Below, one piece after another: positions 43,665-53,904 of a stretch of DNA of 64,000 nucleotides. The notes beneath the pieces were generated by a model. That model saw only the letters and a program-made list of their open reading frames with translations. It was not told the DNA's origin and searched no databases. The stretch covers positions 1,240,001 to 1,304,000 of the forward strand of contig NZ_CP107575.1 in NCBI RefSeq assembly GCF_025854375.1. Reading direction: 5' to 3'. This DNA comes from Glutamicibacter sp. JL.03c. Lineage in GTDB: Bacteria > Actinomycetota > Actinomycetes > Actinomycetales > Micrococcaceae. The number at the start of each line of letters is the position of its first letter. Within the stretch, counting starts at the first letter, position 1. Made by a program: the position numbers and the translations under genes.

Positions 43665-45308
43665 GTGACTCCTGAAGAACTCTCCGCAGCAATATCCGCA
43701 TGCCTCACCGAAGCCGTCGCCGCTGGTGAAATCTCCGTTGAGGTTCCAGGCACCGTGCGTGTCGACCGTCCCAAGAGCCGTGAGCACGGTGACTGGGCAA
43801 CCAACATCGCGCTGCAGCTGGGCAAGAAGGCTGGCATGGCACCGCGCGACTTCGCGCAGATCCTTGCCCGACGCCTTGCCGAGGTTTCAGGAGTCGGCGC
43901 CGTGGACATCGCAGGTCCAGGCTTCCTGAACATCACCCTCGAAGCTGGCGCCGCTGGCGAACTGGCTCGCACCATCGTCGAATCCGGGGCCGCCTACGGC
44001 AACAACCAGGCCCTGGTCGGCCACGTGGTCAACATGGAATTCGTCTCGGCGAACCCCACCGGTCCGCTGCATATCGGCCACACCCGCTGGGCCGCCCTGG
44101 GCGATGCGATCTCGCGCGTCCTTCGTGCCTCCGGTGCAAGCGTGACCTGCGAGTACTACATCAACGACGCCGGCAACCAGATGAACGTCTTTGCCCGCTC
44201 GGTCTACAACCGCATCCACGGCCTGCCGGTCCCCGAGGGGGGCTACCCCGGCGAATACATCAAGGAACTGGGCGAGATCGTTCTTGCCGAAAACCCTGGC
44301 CTGAAGGACCTGGACGAAGCCGAAGCCATTCCGGCCTTGCGTGAAGCGGCCTACAAGGCACAGCTCGAAGACATCAAGAAGACCCTGGCCGATTTCGGCG
44401 TCAGCTTCGATGTCTTCTTCTCCGAAACCACCCTGCACGAAGGCGGGGCCGTGGCCGACGCCGTGACTCGCCTGCGCGAACAGGGACACATCTTCGACCA
44501 GGAAGGCGCTGTCTGGCTGCGCACCACCGACTTCGGTGATGACAAGGACCGCGTGCTGATCCGTGCCAACGGCGAACCGACCTACTTCGCCGCGGACGCC
44601 GCCTACTACCTGTCCAAGAAGGATCGCGGCTTCGAAGAGAAGATCTACCTGCTCGGTGCCGACCACCACGGGTACGTCAACCGCCTGAAGGCCATCGCCG
44701 CCTGCGCGGGCGATGACAAGGAGAAGAACATCGAGGTGCTGATCGGCCAATTGATCAGCGTCAACGGTGCCAAGCTCTCCAAGCGCGCTGGCAACATCAT
44801 CGAGCTGCGCGATCTGATCAACTGGATCGGTGCCGACGCGCTGCGCTACTCGCTGGCCCGCTTCCCGGCCGATTCGCCGATCGCCCTGGACCCAGAGCAG
44901 CTGAAGAAGAACACCAACGACAACCCGGTGTTCTACGTCCAGTACGCCCACGCTCGCTCGGCCGCCGCAGCCCGCAACGCTGCCGCGAAGGGGGTCACCC
45001 GCGAGCAGTTCGACGCAGCCCTGCTGACCGACGCTACCGAAAACGAACTGCTGGCAGTGCTCGGACAGTTCCCTTCGGTGGTAGCCGGCGCCGCGGAGTT
45101 CCGCGAACCGCACCGCATCGCCCGCTACCTGGAACAGGTCGCTGGCGCGTACCACTCCTGGTATGCCGCAACCCGCATTACCCCGGTCGCTGAAGATGGA
45201 GCCATCACTCCAGTGCACAGCACCCGCCTGTGGCTGAACGATGCAGCGACCACCGTCTTGGCCAATGGATTGGAACTGCTGGGCGTCTCCGCCCCAGAGA
45301 GGATGTAA
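43665..45308 (+). CDS. argS: Arginyl-tRNA synthetase
   Basis: A 547-residue class I synthetase. HIGH is at 136-139 (GPLHIGHTRWA); the KMSKS equivalent is KLSKRAGN. The N-terminal ArgS additional domain spans about 1-105 and the C-terminal DALR domain begins with VQYAHARSAAA. It charges tRNA-Arg, one of which is encoded immediately upstream on the other strand. First gene of argS-lysA-hom-thrC-thrB. Confidence 0.97.
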   Translation: MTPEELSAAISACLTEAVAAGEISVEVPGTVRVDRPKSREHGDWATNIALQLGKKAGMAPRDFAQILARRLAEVSGVGAVDIAGPGFLNITLEAGAAGELARTIVESGAAYGNNQALVGHVVNMEFVSANPTGPLHIGHTRWAALGDAISRVLRASGASVTCEYYINDAGNQMNVFARSVYNRIHGLPVPEGGYPGEYIKELGEIVLAENPGLKDLDEAEAIPALREAAYKAQLEDIKKTLADFGVSFDVFFSETTLHEGGAVADAVTRLREQGHIFDQEGAVWLRTTDFGDDKDRVLIRANGEPTYFAADAAYYLSKKDRGFEEKIYLLGADHHGYVNRLKAIAACAGDDKEKNIEVLIGQLISVNGAKLSKRAGNIIELRDLINWIGADALRYSLARFPADSPIALDPEQLKKNTNDNPVFYVQYAHARSAAAARNAAAKGVTREQFDAALLTDATENELLAVLGQFPSVVAGAAEFREPHRIARYLEQVAGAYHSWYAATRITPVAEDGAITPVHSTRLWLNDAATTVLANGLELLGVSAPERM

Positions 45309-45315
45309 TTAGCCG

Positions 45316-46737
45316 ATGGCACTATCGCCGCTAGCCCCGCAATGGCTGCAATTCCCCGAAAACATCAACGCACTGCGCCAGATCGAATGGGCTTCGGGGG
45401 TTTCCCGCGAAGCTAGCGGCGAACTGTCCGTCCAGGGCATCGCGGTCAGCGCGCTGGCCGAGGAATTCGGCACCCCGCTGTTCGTGCTGGATGAAAACGA
45501 CTTCCGCGCCCGCGCCCGCGGCTTCAAGACCGCTTTCGATGAGGCCTTCAAGGAGTTGTGCGGGGCAGTAGACGTCTACTACGCCGGCAAGGCCTTTGTC
45601 TGCACCGAGGTCGCCCGCTGGGTGACCGAAGAAGGGCTGCGCCTGGACACCTGCTCCGGCGGCGAGCTGGCCGTGGCCAAGGCCGCCAACGTCCCGGCGG
45701 AAAACCTCTCGTTGCACGGGAACAACAAGTCCAAGGCCGAGATCACCCGGGGCCTGGAAATGGGCGTCGGACGCATTGTCATCGACTCGCTCGACGAGCT
45801 CGACCGCGTGATCTCGCTGGCCGATGGGCTGGGCCTGAAAGCAGAGGTGATGCTGCGCATCACCCCGGGCGTGCACGCCTCCACCCATGAGGCCATCGCC
45901 ACCGCCCACGAGGACCAGAAGTTCGGCCTGTCGATCCTGGCCGATGCCACCGGCACCTCCCCGGCATTGCGCGCGGTGGCCCGCGCCCTTGAAGCGCAGA
46001 ACGTGAACCTCTTGGGCCTGCACGCGCACATTGGCTCGCAGATCTTCGAAGCCGAGGGCTTTGCCATGGTCGCTCGCACCATGCTCGGCTTGCTGGCGCA
46101 GATCCGCGAAATCCACGGCGTGAGCCTGCCCGAGCTGGATCTCGGTGGCGGCTACGGCATCGCCTACACCTCCGAGGACCACCCCTCGACCCCGGCGAAG
46201 CTGGCCGGCCAAATGGCCGAGGTCGTCACCGCGACCTGCCAGGAACTGGCCCTGGACTGTCCGCGCATCTCCATCGAGCCTGGACGGGCCATCGTCGGCC
46301 CGACCACCTTCACCCTCTACGAGGCCGGCGTGCGCAAGGACGTCCAGGTGGAGGACGCCACCGGAGCGCTGTTCCCGCGCCGTTATATTTCGGTGGACGG
46401 CGGCATGAGCGATAACCCCCGCCCGGTGCTCTATGACGCGCAATACACCGCCGTGCTCGCGAGCCGTATGACGCAAAGCGACGCAATTATTTCTCGCGTA
46501 GTTGGGAAACATTGCGAGTCAGGTGACATAGTCGTGAAGGACGTTTACCTGCCCGAGGATGTGGCGGCTGGCGACTTGCTCGCGATTCCGGCCACCGGCG
46601 CCTACTGCTGGGCCCTGTCGAGCAACTACAACTACCTCACCCGCCCAGCGGTGGTAGCGGTACGCGATGGCCAAGCCCGTTTGATCGTGCGCAGGGAAAC
46701 CGAAGACGACTTGCTAGCCCGCGACATGGGAGTTTAA
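45316..46737 (+). CDS. lysA: Diaminopimelate decarboxylase
   Basis: A 473-residue PLP-dependent enzyme making L-lysine from meso-diaminopimelate. PLP lysine is Lys92 in VYYAGKAF; further motifs are HGNNKSKAEI, GLHAHIGSQI, LDLGGGYGI and EPGRAIVG. ATG 45316 lies 7 nt after argS, with AGAGGA overlapping the argS stop region as the binding site. Decarboxylating DAP links this gene to cell-wall precursor supply. Confidence 0.97.
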   Translation: MALSPLAPQWLQFPENINALRQIEWASGVSREASGELSVQGIAVSALAEEFGTPLFVLDENDFRARARGFKTAFDEAFKELCGAVDVYYAGKAFVCTEVARWVTEEGLRLDTCSGGELAVAKAANVPAENLSLHGNNKSKAEITRGLEMGVGRIVIDSLDELDRVISLADGLGLKAEVMLRITPGVHASTHEAIATAHEDQKFGLSILADATGTSPALRAVARALEAQNVNLLGLHAHIGSQIFEAEGFAMVARTMLGLLAQIREIHGVSLPELDLGGGYGIAYTSEDHPSTPAKLAGQMAEVVTATCQELALDCPRISIEPGRAIVGPTTFTLYEAGVRKDVQVEDATGALFPRRYISVDGGMSDNPRPVLYDAQYTAVLASRMTQSDAIISRVVGKHCESGDIVVKDVYLPEDVAAGDLLAIPATGAYCWALSSNYNYLTRPAVVAVRDGQARLIVRRETEDDLLARDMGV

Positions 46738-48024
46738 TTGAGCGGTGAAAAGAACCTGAAGGTAGCCCTGCTGGGTTGCGGTACGGTCGGAGCCCAGGTG
46801 GCCCGCATCCTGCTGGAAGACGCGAATGAATTGGCATCCCGTTCGGGTGCCGGCCTGCAGCTGATCGGCATTGCCGTGCGCAATCTGGAGACCAAGCGCG
46901 ACGTGGACTTGCCCATTCAGCTTTTCACCACCGATGCGCTGGGCCTGATCGAACAGGCCGATGTGGTCATCGAGCTGCTCGGCGGCTTGGATCCTGCCGG
47001 CCAGTACATCGCCGCCGCCCTGTCCAAGGGCGCCAGCGTGATCACCGGCAACAAGGCGCTCATCGCGCTCAAGGGAGCCGAACTGAACGAGGTCGCCGCA
47101 GCCTCCGGCGCGCAGTTGCGCTACGAAGCCGCGGTCGCTGGCGCGATCCCGATCCTGCGCCCGATCGCCGACTCGCTGGCCGGCGATCACATCACCAAGG
47201 TGATGGGCATCGTCAACGGAACCACCAACTTCATCCTGGACGCCATGGACACCACCGGCGCGGCCTTCGATGATGTGCTGGCCGAAGCCCAGGCCCTGGG
47301 CTACGCCGAAGCGGATCCGACCGCCGACGTCGGCGGGCACGACGCCGCCGCGAAAGCCGCGATCCTCGCGTCGCTGGCCTTCCACACCACGGTCTCCTCA
47401 GAACAGGTTTCCACCCAGGGCATTACCGAGGTCACCGCCGAGGATGTGGCCGCCGCGGCCGATGCCGGCTATGTCATCAAGCTGCTAGCCATCGCCGAGC
47501 AGGGCGATGCGGGCATTTCGGTGCGCGTCTACCCGGCGCTGATTCGCCGAGGCCACCCGCTGGCTACCGTGCACGGCGCGTTCAATGCGGTCTTCGTCGA
47601 AGCGGAAAACGCCGGGGACCTGATGTTCTACGGCGCAGGTGCCGGCGGCAACGCGACCGCCAGCGCTGTGATGGGCGATGTCGTGGCCGTGGCCCGGCAG
47701 ATCGCCGCCGGCGCGCCGCTGCCCAACGGCTCGGTGCATCAGAGCCCGCGCATGCTGGACTTCGACGCGATTACCACCCGCTACTGGATCGGCCTGTCGG
47801 TCAAGGACCAGTCCGGCGTGCTCGCAGCCATCGCCACCGTCTTCGGCGAGCATGGCGTCTCGATCCAGTCCATGAGCCAGCAGGGCGATGCTCACTCCGG
47901 TGCCCAATTGCGCATCCTCACCCACCAGGGCACCGAATCCGCCCTGGCCAGCACCGTCGAAGCGCTCAAGGCCTTGGACGCGGTGCATTCAGTACTATCC
48001 GTTATGCGAGTTGAAGGAAACTAA
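46738..48024 (+). CDS. hom: Homoserine dehydrogenase
   Basis: A 428-residue NAD(P)-dependent enzyme. The Rossmann motif [15 protein letters not shown] is near residue 10, the catalytic region [16 protein letters not shown] at about 160, and a C-terminal ACT domain ([15 protein letters not shown]) typical of threonine feedback control. The start TTG 46738 immediately follows the lysA stop; GGGAG overlaps the end of lysA. Confidence 0.96.
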   Translation: MSGEKNLKVALLGCGTVGAQVARILLEDANELASRSGAGLQLIGIAVRNLETKRDVDLPIQLFTTDALGLIEQADVVIELLGGLDPAGQYIAAALSKGASVITGNKALIALKGAELNEVAAASGAQLRYEAAVAGAIPILRPIADSLAGDHITKVMGIVNGTTNFILDAMDTTGAAFDDVLAEAQALGYAEADPTADVGGHDAAAKAAILASLAFHTTVSSEQVSTQGITEVTAEDVAAAADAGYVIKLLAIAEQGDAGISVRVYPALIRRGHPLATVHGAFNAVFVEAENAGDLMFYGAGAGGNATASAVMGDVVAVARQIAAGAPLPNGSVHQSPRMLDFDAITTRYWIGLSVKDQSGVLAAIATVFGEHGVSIQSMSQQGDAHSGAQLRILTHQGTESALASTVEALKALDAVHSVLSVMRVEGN

Positions 48025-48025
48025 C

Positions 48026-49126
48026 GTGGCTCACCAGTGGCGCGGAGTCATCCGCGAATATGCCGAACGCCTGCCAGTAGACGAGAACACCAGGGTCATC
48101 ACCCTGGGCGAGGGCGGCACCCCGCTGGTGTTCGCACCGGCGCTCTCGGAACTCACCGGCAACGAGGTCTACCTCAAGGTCGAAGGCATGAACCCGACCG
48201 GTTCCTTCAAGGACCGCGGCATGACCATGGCGATGACTGCTGCGGTGGCCGCCGGTGCCAAGGCCGTGGTGTGTGCCTCCACCGGCAACACCTCTGCCTC
48301 GGCGGCGGCCTACGCCACCCAGGCTGGCTTGAAGTGCGCGGTGCTGGTACCGGATGGCAAGATCTCCATGGGCAAGCTGTCCCAGGCCATCGCCCACGGC
48401 GCGGACATCATCCAGATCGACGGCAACTTCGATAACTGCCTTGAGGTAGCCCGCAAGCTTTCGGAAAACTACCCGGTCTTCCTGGTGAATTCCGTGAACC
48501 CCGCCCGCATCCAGGGCCAGAAGACCGGCGCCTTCGAGGTTGTCGACTTCCTGGGCGACGCGCCGGACTACCACCTGCTGCCAGTAGGCAACGCCGGCAA
48601 CATCACCGCCTACTGGAAGGGCTACAAGGAGTACTCTTCGGCGTGGACCAACGAGGCCGGCAAGGAACTTGCACCGGTGTCCACCAAGAACCCGATCATG
48701 TGGGGCTTCCAGGCTGAAGGGGCCGCTCCCATCGTGGCCGGCCACCCGATCACCGAACCAGACACCATCGCCACCGCGATCCGCATCGGCAACCCTGCCT
48801 CCTGGGAGCAGGCCGAAGCCGCGCGCGACGAGTCCGGCGGCCAGATCGACTCGGTCTCCGACGATCAGATCCTCGAAGCGCACCGCTGGCTCTCGGCCCG
48901 CGAAGGCGTTTTCGTGGAGCCTGCCTCGGCTGCGGGTGTGGCCGGTCTGCTCAAGCACCACGCCGCAGGCAATGTGCCTACCGGCAAGAAGATCGTCATC
49001 ACCGTGACCGGCCACGGCCTGAAGGACCCGGACTGGGCCCTGAAGCAGGCCGACGGTTCCGAAGTGGCACCGAAGAAGGTGGCCTTCGACGTGGTCGAGG
49101 TCGCCGGCGCGCTGGGCCTGGCCTAG
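48026..49126 (+). CDS. thrC: Threonine synthase
   Basis: A 366-residue PLP enzyme converting O-phosphohomoserine to threonine. PLP lysine lies in [11 protein letters not shown], the phosphate loop in [16 protein letters not shown], and [13 protein letters not shown] is conserved. GTG 48026 is chosen: it follows the hom stop by 1 nt and has AAGGA 7 nt upstream. Short single-domain form usual in actinobacteria. Confidence 0.96.
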   Translation: MAHQWRGVIREYAERLPVDENTRVITLGEGGTPLVFAPALSELTGNEVYLKVEGMNPTGSFKDRGMTMAMTAAVAAGAKAVVCASTGNTSASAAAYATQAGLKCAVLVPDGKISMGKLSQAIAHGADIIQIDGNFDNCLEVARKLSENYPVFLVNSVNPARIQGQKTGAFEVVDFLGDAPDYHLLPVGNAGNITAYWKGYKEYSSAWTNEAGKELAPVSTKNPIMWGFQAEGAAPIVAGHPITEPDTIATAIRIGNPASWEQAEAARDESGGQIDSVSDDQILEAHRWLSAREGVFVEPASAAGVAGLLKHHAAGNVPTGKKIVITVTGHGLKDPDWALKQADGSEVAPKKVAFDVVEVAGALGLA

Positions 49127-49156
49127 AAGCGATCGCCGGAGGATTCCGGCGCCCTC

Positions 49157-49203
49157 GGCCCGCCGCGCCCTTCCCGATCACGGGGAGCTGGACGTGGCGG
49201 GCC
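49157..49203 (+). terminator. Hairpin between thrC and thrB
   Basis: GGCCCGCC (49157-49164) pairs with GGCGGGCC (49196-49203), followed by GTTTCCCTTT; an inner CCC/GGG stem is possible. It may partly terminate transcription, lowering thrB relative to thrC. Confidence 0.6.
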
Positions 49204-49245
49204 GTTTCCCTTTCCATCACCTATCGCAGAATTCTCGAAGGAACC

Positions 49246-50178
49246 ATGACGCAGCAGATCGCCCTGGGCCAGAAATTGATCGTGTCCCCGCCGGCCACCT
49301 CCGCCAACCTCGGCCCGGGGTTCGATTCGCTGGGCCTGGCCCTGGAATACCGCGACCGGCTGGAAGTGGGCACGGCCGGGCGCAGCAGCGTGGAGATCTA
49401 CGGCGACGGGGCCGATGAGCTGCCGCGCGATGAGTCCCACCTGATCATCAAGGAGATGCATCGCTACTGGGCCAATGCCGGTTTTGAACCGGTAGGCGTG
49501 CAGCTGGTGGCGCACAACAACATCCCCCACGCCCGTGGCCTGGGCTCCTCGGCCGCGGCGATCGTGGCCGCCTACGCGGCAGCCGACGCCTTGCTTCCCA
49601 CCGAGGCCCGCGGTGGCACCGGGGCGATCTTCCAGGCCGCGGCCGCCTGGGAAGGCCACCCGGATAATGTGGCCCCGGCCGTCTACGGCGGCTTGAGCAT
49701 TTCGGCCACCAACCCCGATGGCAGCTTCAGCTCGGTCCAGGTGCCGCTTCACCCGAAGGTCGGTGCCGTGATCGCCATTCCTTCCAACGGGCTGTCCACA
49801 GAGGTGGCCCGCGGTGCGCTGCCAGCCCAGGTGGATCACTCCGTGGCCGCGGCCAACAGCGCCAGCGCCGCGCTGCTGATCCATGCATTGAGCAATGACC
49901 CAAGCCAGCTGCTAGGCGGCACCAAGGACTACCTGCACCAGGATTACCGCGCCGCGGCCATGCCCGAAAGCGCCGCGCTGATCTGCGCACTGCGCGACGA
50001 ACAGCTGGCGGCAGTGGTGTCCGGGGCCGGGCCAACGGTGATGGTGCTGGTCGCTTCGGACGCCCAAGCCCAGCAGGCACAGCGGATCATTGCAGATTTT
50101 TCTGCAAAATCCCCGGTGTCGTGGCGTACTCAAGTTCCCATGCTGGCTGCCAACGGTGTTACAGTAGAAGAGCTGTAA
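49246..50178 (+). CDS. thrB: Homoserine kinase
   Basis: A 310-residue GHMP kinase. The ATP-binding motif PHARGLGSSAAAIVAAYAA is at about 90-108, and SPPATSANLGPGFDSLG occurs at the N-terminus. It phosphorylates homoserine for ThrC. AAGGA precedes ATG 49246. The stop codon lies in the inverted repeat GTTACAG/CTGTAAC (50158-50179). Confidence 0.96.
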   Translation: MTQQIALGQKLIVSPPATSANLGPGFDSLGLALEYRDRLEVGTAGRSSVEIYGDGADELPRDESHLIIKEMHRYWANAGFEPVGVQLVAHNNIPHARGLGSSAAAIVAAYAAADALLPTEARGGTGAIFQAAAAWEGHPDNVAPAVYGGLSISATNPDGSFSSVQVPLHPKVGAVIAIPSNGLSTEVARGALPAQVDHSVAAANSASAALLIHALSNDPSQLLGGTKDYLHQDYRAAAMPESAALICALRDEQLAAVVSGAGPTVMVLVASDAQAQQAQRIIADFSAKSPVSWRTQVPMLAANGVTVEEL

Positions 50179-50513
50179 CACTATGGCAGGCCGGATTGCT
50201 GGGTCGTACCCCGGTTCAAGTCCCTTTTGGCCGGTGTTGATGCGAATGAATTCGGTTCTTGAACCCCATGTCATCCGTCCAGCCCTTCCGGATCTTCCTG
50301 CCGTTCGCAGCACCTTTGATATCCCACACTCATGCACAGCCTCGTGCCGTCGAGATATCAGTTTCCTCATATCCACCGCAGTTTAGTGTCCCGAATTCCT
50401 GGGCGCGCTCGGTGGAGCGTGGAACAGCCATGGATCTTCGGCTGTTGCACACCATTTACGGCACAGTGGGCCTGCCTTGAAGCGGCCCATCCTACGAGTC
50501 AGAAGGAACTTTC
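50179..50513 (+). other. 335-nt leader/promoter region of rho
   Basis: No gene is supported; three overlapping short frames have no plausible start signal. Rho genes often have long untranslated leaders used for autogenous termination, and the length fits that, but no specific element could be identified. Confidence 0.45.
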
Positions 50514-52658
50514 GTGACCGAAACCACGAGCCTCAACGAAGGCGTGGACACCAAGACTTCCGAAACCAAGAGCGCCGGCCTGGCCTCCTTGAAGATGACC
50601 CAGCTCCAGCAGCTGGCTTCGCAGCTGGGCATCACCGGCGGATCGCGAATGCGCAAGGCTGACCTGGTCAAGGCCATCGGCGATCACCAGCGTGGCGGCT
50701 CCGTCGCCGCCAAGGACGCAAAGGCCGCCAAGGAGCAGAAGCCTGAAGCAGAAGCCGTATCGGCACCAGCTGAGCAGCCAAAGGAAACCAAGGCCCGCTC
50801 GCGCCGCGCACCGAAGGCCGAAGCCAAGGTCGAAACCGAGGCAGCCGCAGAGGCGCAGCCAGCCGCTGAGCCAGCTGCCGCAGAGCAGAAGCCGGCACGC
50901 ACCCGCCGCCCATCGCGTCGCGCCACCGATTCGGGCAAGGCGCCAGCCGCCGCTGAAGCCAAGAACGATGCGCCACAAGCCGCAGCTGAAACCGAAGCAG
51001 CACCGGCAGAGCAGAAGGCTCCACGCCAGCGCCGCAACTCCAAGAAAGCCGAAGCCGCCGCCGAGCAGCCAGCCCAGAACGCTGAGCCAACGGCCGAGGC
51101 AGCCGAGAACAACACAGAAGCCCGCGAAGAGCGCCGCGAACGCGGAAACCGCCGCGAGCGCGGAAACCGCCGCGAGCGCAACAGCGACCGCGCGGAACGC
51201 AATGAGCGCAATGACCGTGCTGAAGCCGCCGAGACCGAGAACAACGGCGAAGCCCGCGAAGAGCGTCGTGAACGCGGCAACCGCCGCGAGCGCAACAACG
51301 ACCGCGACCAGCGCAACAATGACCGCGCCGAATCCACCGAGACCGAGGCCGGCGAAGAGCGCAACGAGCGCAATAATGACCGCAACGATCGCAACAACCG
51401 CCGCGAGCGCAACAACGATCGCAACGATCGCAACAACCGCCGGGAGCGCAACAACGATCGCAACAACCGCAATCGCCGCAACCGCCGTGATGACGACGAG
51501 CCGCAGCTGAGCGAAGACGATGTCGTACTGCCAATCGCCGGTATCCTGGACGTCCTGGAGAACTACGCGTTCGTCCGCACCTCCGGCTACCTGCCAGGCC
51601 CGAACGATGTCTACGTCACCCTGGGCCAGGTCAAGAAGTACAACCTGCGCAAGGGCGACGCCATCGTTGGCGCGATCCGCCAGCCACGCGAGGGCGAGAG
51701 CCCCAACCCACGCCAGAAGTTCAACGCACTGGTGCAGCTGACCTCGGTCAACGGCAAGAAGCCAGAAGACAACCGCGAACGCGTTGAGTTCAACAAGCTC
51801 GTTCCGCTGTACCCAACCGAGCGCCTGCGCCTGGAAACCGATCCGAAGCTGGTCGGTCCACGTGTGATCGACCTGGTCGCCCCCATCGGCAAGGGCCAGC
51901 GCGGCCTGATCGTTTCGCCTCCCAAGGCCGGCAAGACCCTGATCCTCCAGGCCATTGCCAACGCGATCACCATCAACAACCCAGAAGTCCACCTGATGAT
52001 GGTGCTGGTTGATGAGCGCCCCGAAGAAGTCACCGACATGCAGCGCACCGTCAAGGGCGAAGTCATTGCCTCGACCTTCGACCGTCCGGCTGATGACCAC
52101 ACCACCGTGGCTGAACTGGCCATCGAGCGCGCCAAGCGCCTGGTGGAAATGGGCATGGACGTCGTCGTCCTGCTGGACTCGATGACCCGCCTGGGCCGTG
52201 CCTACAACCTGTCGGCTCCGGCATCGGGCCGCATCCTCTCCGGTGGAGTGGACTCCGCCGCGCTGTACCCGCCAAAGCGTTTCTTCGGTGCTGCCCGCAA
52301 CATCGAAAACGGCGGCTCGCTGACCATTCTGGCCACCGCGCTGGTGGAGACCGGATCCAAGATGGACGAGGTCATCTTCGAGGAATTCAAGGGCACCGGC
52401 AACATGGAACTTCGCCTCTCGCGCCAGCTGGCCGAGAAGCGCATCTTCCCAGCAGTGGACGTCAATGCCTCGAGCACCCGCCGCGAAGAGGCGCTGATGA
52501 GCGCGGAAGAGGTGCGCATCATGTGGCGCCTGCGTCGCATGCTCTCGGGCATCGACCCGCAGCAGGCCCTGGAAGTGCTCACCGGCAAGATCCGCGAAAC
52601 CGGATCGAACGCCGAATTCTTGATGCTGGTCAACAAGACCACCCCGAACAAGGATTAG
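50514..52658 (+). CDS. rho: Transcription termination factor Rho with long Arg/Asn/Asp-rich insertion
   Basis: A 714-residue RNA helicase. The N-terminal Rho_N helical motif (SLKMTQLQQLASQLGI) is followed by about 290 residues of Ala/Glu then Arg/Asn/Asp/Glu-rich low complexity (about 60-325). Then come the primary RNA-binding cold-shock domain (GILDVLENYAFVRTSGYLPG) and the ATPase with Walker A SPPKAGKT and the Q/R loops. The insertion is typical of high-GC Gram-positive Rho and can bind RNA. GTG 50514 is the start, with AAGGA about 7 nt upstream. It contains near-identical DNA repeats at 51381-51458. Confidence 0.97.
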   Translation: MTETTSLNEGVDTKTSETKSAGLASLKMTQLQQLASQLGITGGSRMRKADLVKAIGDHQRGGSVAAKDAKAAKEQKPEAEAVSAPAEQPKETKARSRRAPKAEAKVETEAAAEAQPAAEPAAAEQKPARTRRPSRRATDSGKAPAAAEAKNDAPQAAAETEAAPAEQKAPRQRRNSKKAEAAAEQPAQNAEPTAEAAENNTEAREERRERGNRRERGNRRERNSDRAERNERNDRAEAAETENNGEAREERRERGNRRERNNDRDQRNNDRAESTETEAGEERNERNNDRNDRNNRRERNNDRNDRNNRRERNNDRNNRNRRNRRDDDEPQLSEDDVVLPIAGILDVLENYAFVRTSGYLPGPNDVYVTLGQVKKYNLRKGDAIVGAIRQPREGESPNPRQKFNALVQLTSVNGKKPEDNRERVEFNKLVPLYPTERLRLETDPKLVGPRVIDLVAPIGKGQRGLIVSPPKAGKTLILQAIANAITINNPEVHLMMVLVDERPEEVTDMQRTVKGEVIASTFDRPADDHTTVAELAIERAKRLVEMGMDVVVLLDSMTRLGRAYNLSAPASGRILSGGVDSAALYPPKRFFGAARNIENGGSLTILATALVETGSKMDEVIFEEFKGTGNMELRLSRQLAEKRIFPAVDVNASSTRREEALMSAEEVRIMWRLRRMLSGIDPQQALEVLTGKIRETGSNAEFLMLVNKTTPNKD
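51381..51458 (+). repeat. Two tandem 39-bp repeats inside the rho insertion
   Basis: 51381-51419 and 51420-51458 are the same 39-bp unit with one substitution, encoding RNDRNNRRERNND twice. Similar shorter repeats (RGNRRE units) occur at about 51140-51180. Being a multiple of three, unit gain or loss would keep the frame. Confidence 0.85.
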
Positions 52659-52672
52659 CACACCTACCCGCC

Positions 52673-52718
52673 ATGGCGTCCAGCCAGCTTGCCCTCGTGG
52701 AAGCTGGCTGGACGCCAT
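52673..52718 (+). terminator. Perfect 18-bp hairpin after rho
   Basis: ATGGCGTCCAGCCAGCTT (52673-52690) and its exact reverse complement (52701-52718) enclose a 10-nt loop. There is no T-tract. It lies 14 nt past the rho stop and 104 nt before prfA. Confidence 0.7.
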
Positions 52719-52822
52719 CGGCGCGTAGTGACCAGAGAACCGACTAGAATTTAATCCCAGCAGCCCCGTAGAGCCGTGAAGGCCCGACTGCGCGGACACC
52801 GCCGACAAGGAAGCACACCACC

Positions 52823-53896
52823 ATGTTCGAATCCGTCAAGACGCTACTAGAAGAGCATGCGCAGATCCAGGCGCAGCTCTCGGATCCGGCGGTGTACGCC
52901 GATCAGGCGCTGGCCCGCAAGCTCGGCCGCCGCTCTGCCCAGCTCAACGGCATCGTCGAAGCCTACAACCGCTGGCATTCGGCCACCGAGGATCTGGAAG
53001 CCGCCAAGGAAATGGCAGATGAGGATCCGGACTTCGCCGAAGAAGTCGAAACCCTGACCGCAGCCCTGCCAGAGCTGCAGGAAAAGCTGCGCCGCCTGCT
53101 GATCCCTCGCGATGAAAACGACGCGCGCGACGTGATCCTCGAAGTCAAGGGCGGCGAAGGCGGCGACGAGGCGGCCTTGTTCGCAGCCGACCTGCTGCGC
53201 ATGTACACCCGCTTCGCAGAGCACAAGGGCTGGAAGGTGGAGATGATCTCCTTCAACGAGTCCGATCTGGGCGGCTACAAGGATGCCCAGGTGGCCATCA
53301 AGGGCAAGTCCAACGACCCGGCCGAAGGCGTCTACGCCCAGCTGAAGTTCGAGGGCGGCGTGCACCGCGTGCAGCGCGTGCCGGTGACCGAGTCCCAGGG
53401 CCGCATCCACACCTCGGCCGCCGGCGTGCTGGTCCTGCCGGAAGTCGACGAGCCAGAAGAAGTCGAGATCCACCAGAACGACCTGAAGATCGACGTCTAC
53501 CGTTCCTCCGGCCCCGGCGGCCAGTCGGTGAACACCACCGACTCCGCCGTGCGCATCACCCACATGCCTACCGGCATCGTGGTGGCCATGCAGAACGAGA
53601 AGTCGCAGATCCAGAACCGTGAAGCCGCGATGCGCGTGCTGCGCTCGCGCCTGCTGGCCCACCAGCAGGAGCAGATCGACGCCGAGAACTCGGCCCAGCG
53701 CGCCAGCCAGATCCGCACCATGGACCGTTCCGAGCGCATCCGCACGTACAACTACCCGGAGAACCGCATCGCGGACCACCGCACCGGGTACAAGGCCTAC
53801 AACCTGGATGCCGTCATGGACGGCGACCTGCAGCCGGTCATCGAATCCTGCATCCAGATGGATGAGGAAGAGCGCCTGGCCGCGCTGGGCGAGTAA
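52823..53896 (+). CDS. prfA: Peptide chain release factor 1
   Basis: A 357-residue release factor reading UAA and UAG. The recognition tripeptide P-V-T is in [11 protein letters not shown], and GGQ in [10 protein letters not shown]; PrmC methylates that glutamine. AAGGAAGC precedes ATG 52823. Followed 8 nt later by prmC. Confidence 0.97.
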   Translation: MFESVKTLLEEHAQIQAQLSDPAVYADQALARKLGRRSAQLNGIVEAYNRWHSATEDLEAAKEMADEDPDFAEEVETLTAALPELQEKLRRLLIPRDENDARDVILEVKGGEGGDEAALFAADLLRMYTRFAEHKGWKVEMISFNESDLGGYKDAQVAIKGKSNDPAEGVYAQLKFEGGVHRVQRVPVTESQGRIHTSAAGVLVLPEVDEPEEVEIHQNDLKIDVYRSSGPGGQSVNTTDSAVRITHMPTGIVVAMQNEKSQIQNREAAMRVLRSRLLAHQQEQIDAENSAQRASQIRTMDRSERIRTYNYPENRIADHRTGYKAYNLDAVMDGDLQPVIESCIQMDEEERLAALGE

Positions 53897-53904
53897 GCAG
53901 CGCC

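Noticed and set aside
50185-50235. T-arm-like GGTTCAAGTCCC suggesting a tRNA remnant between thrB and rho
   Set aside because: No matching acceptor, D or anticodon arms, and the T-stem does not pair.
51120-51480. Possible CRISPR-like array in rho
   Set aside because: Repeats are direct tandem coding units without unique spacers and keep the rho reading frame.
50499-52808. A 769-codon leftward open frame antisense to rho
   Set aside because: It is a shadow of the GC-rich, repetitive rho gene; the translation is low-complexity (Ala/Val/Leu runs) with no domain, while rho is certain.
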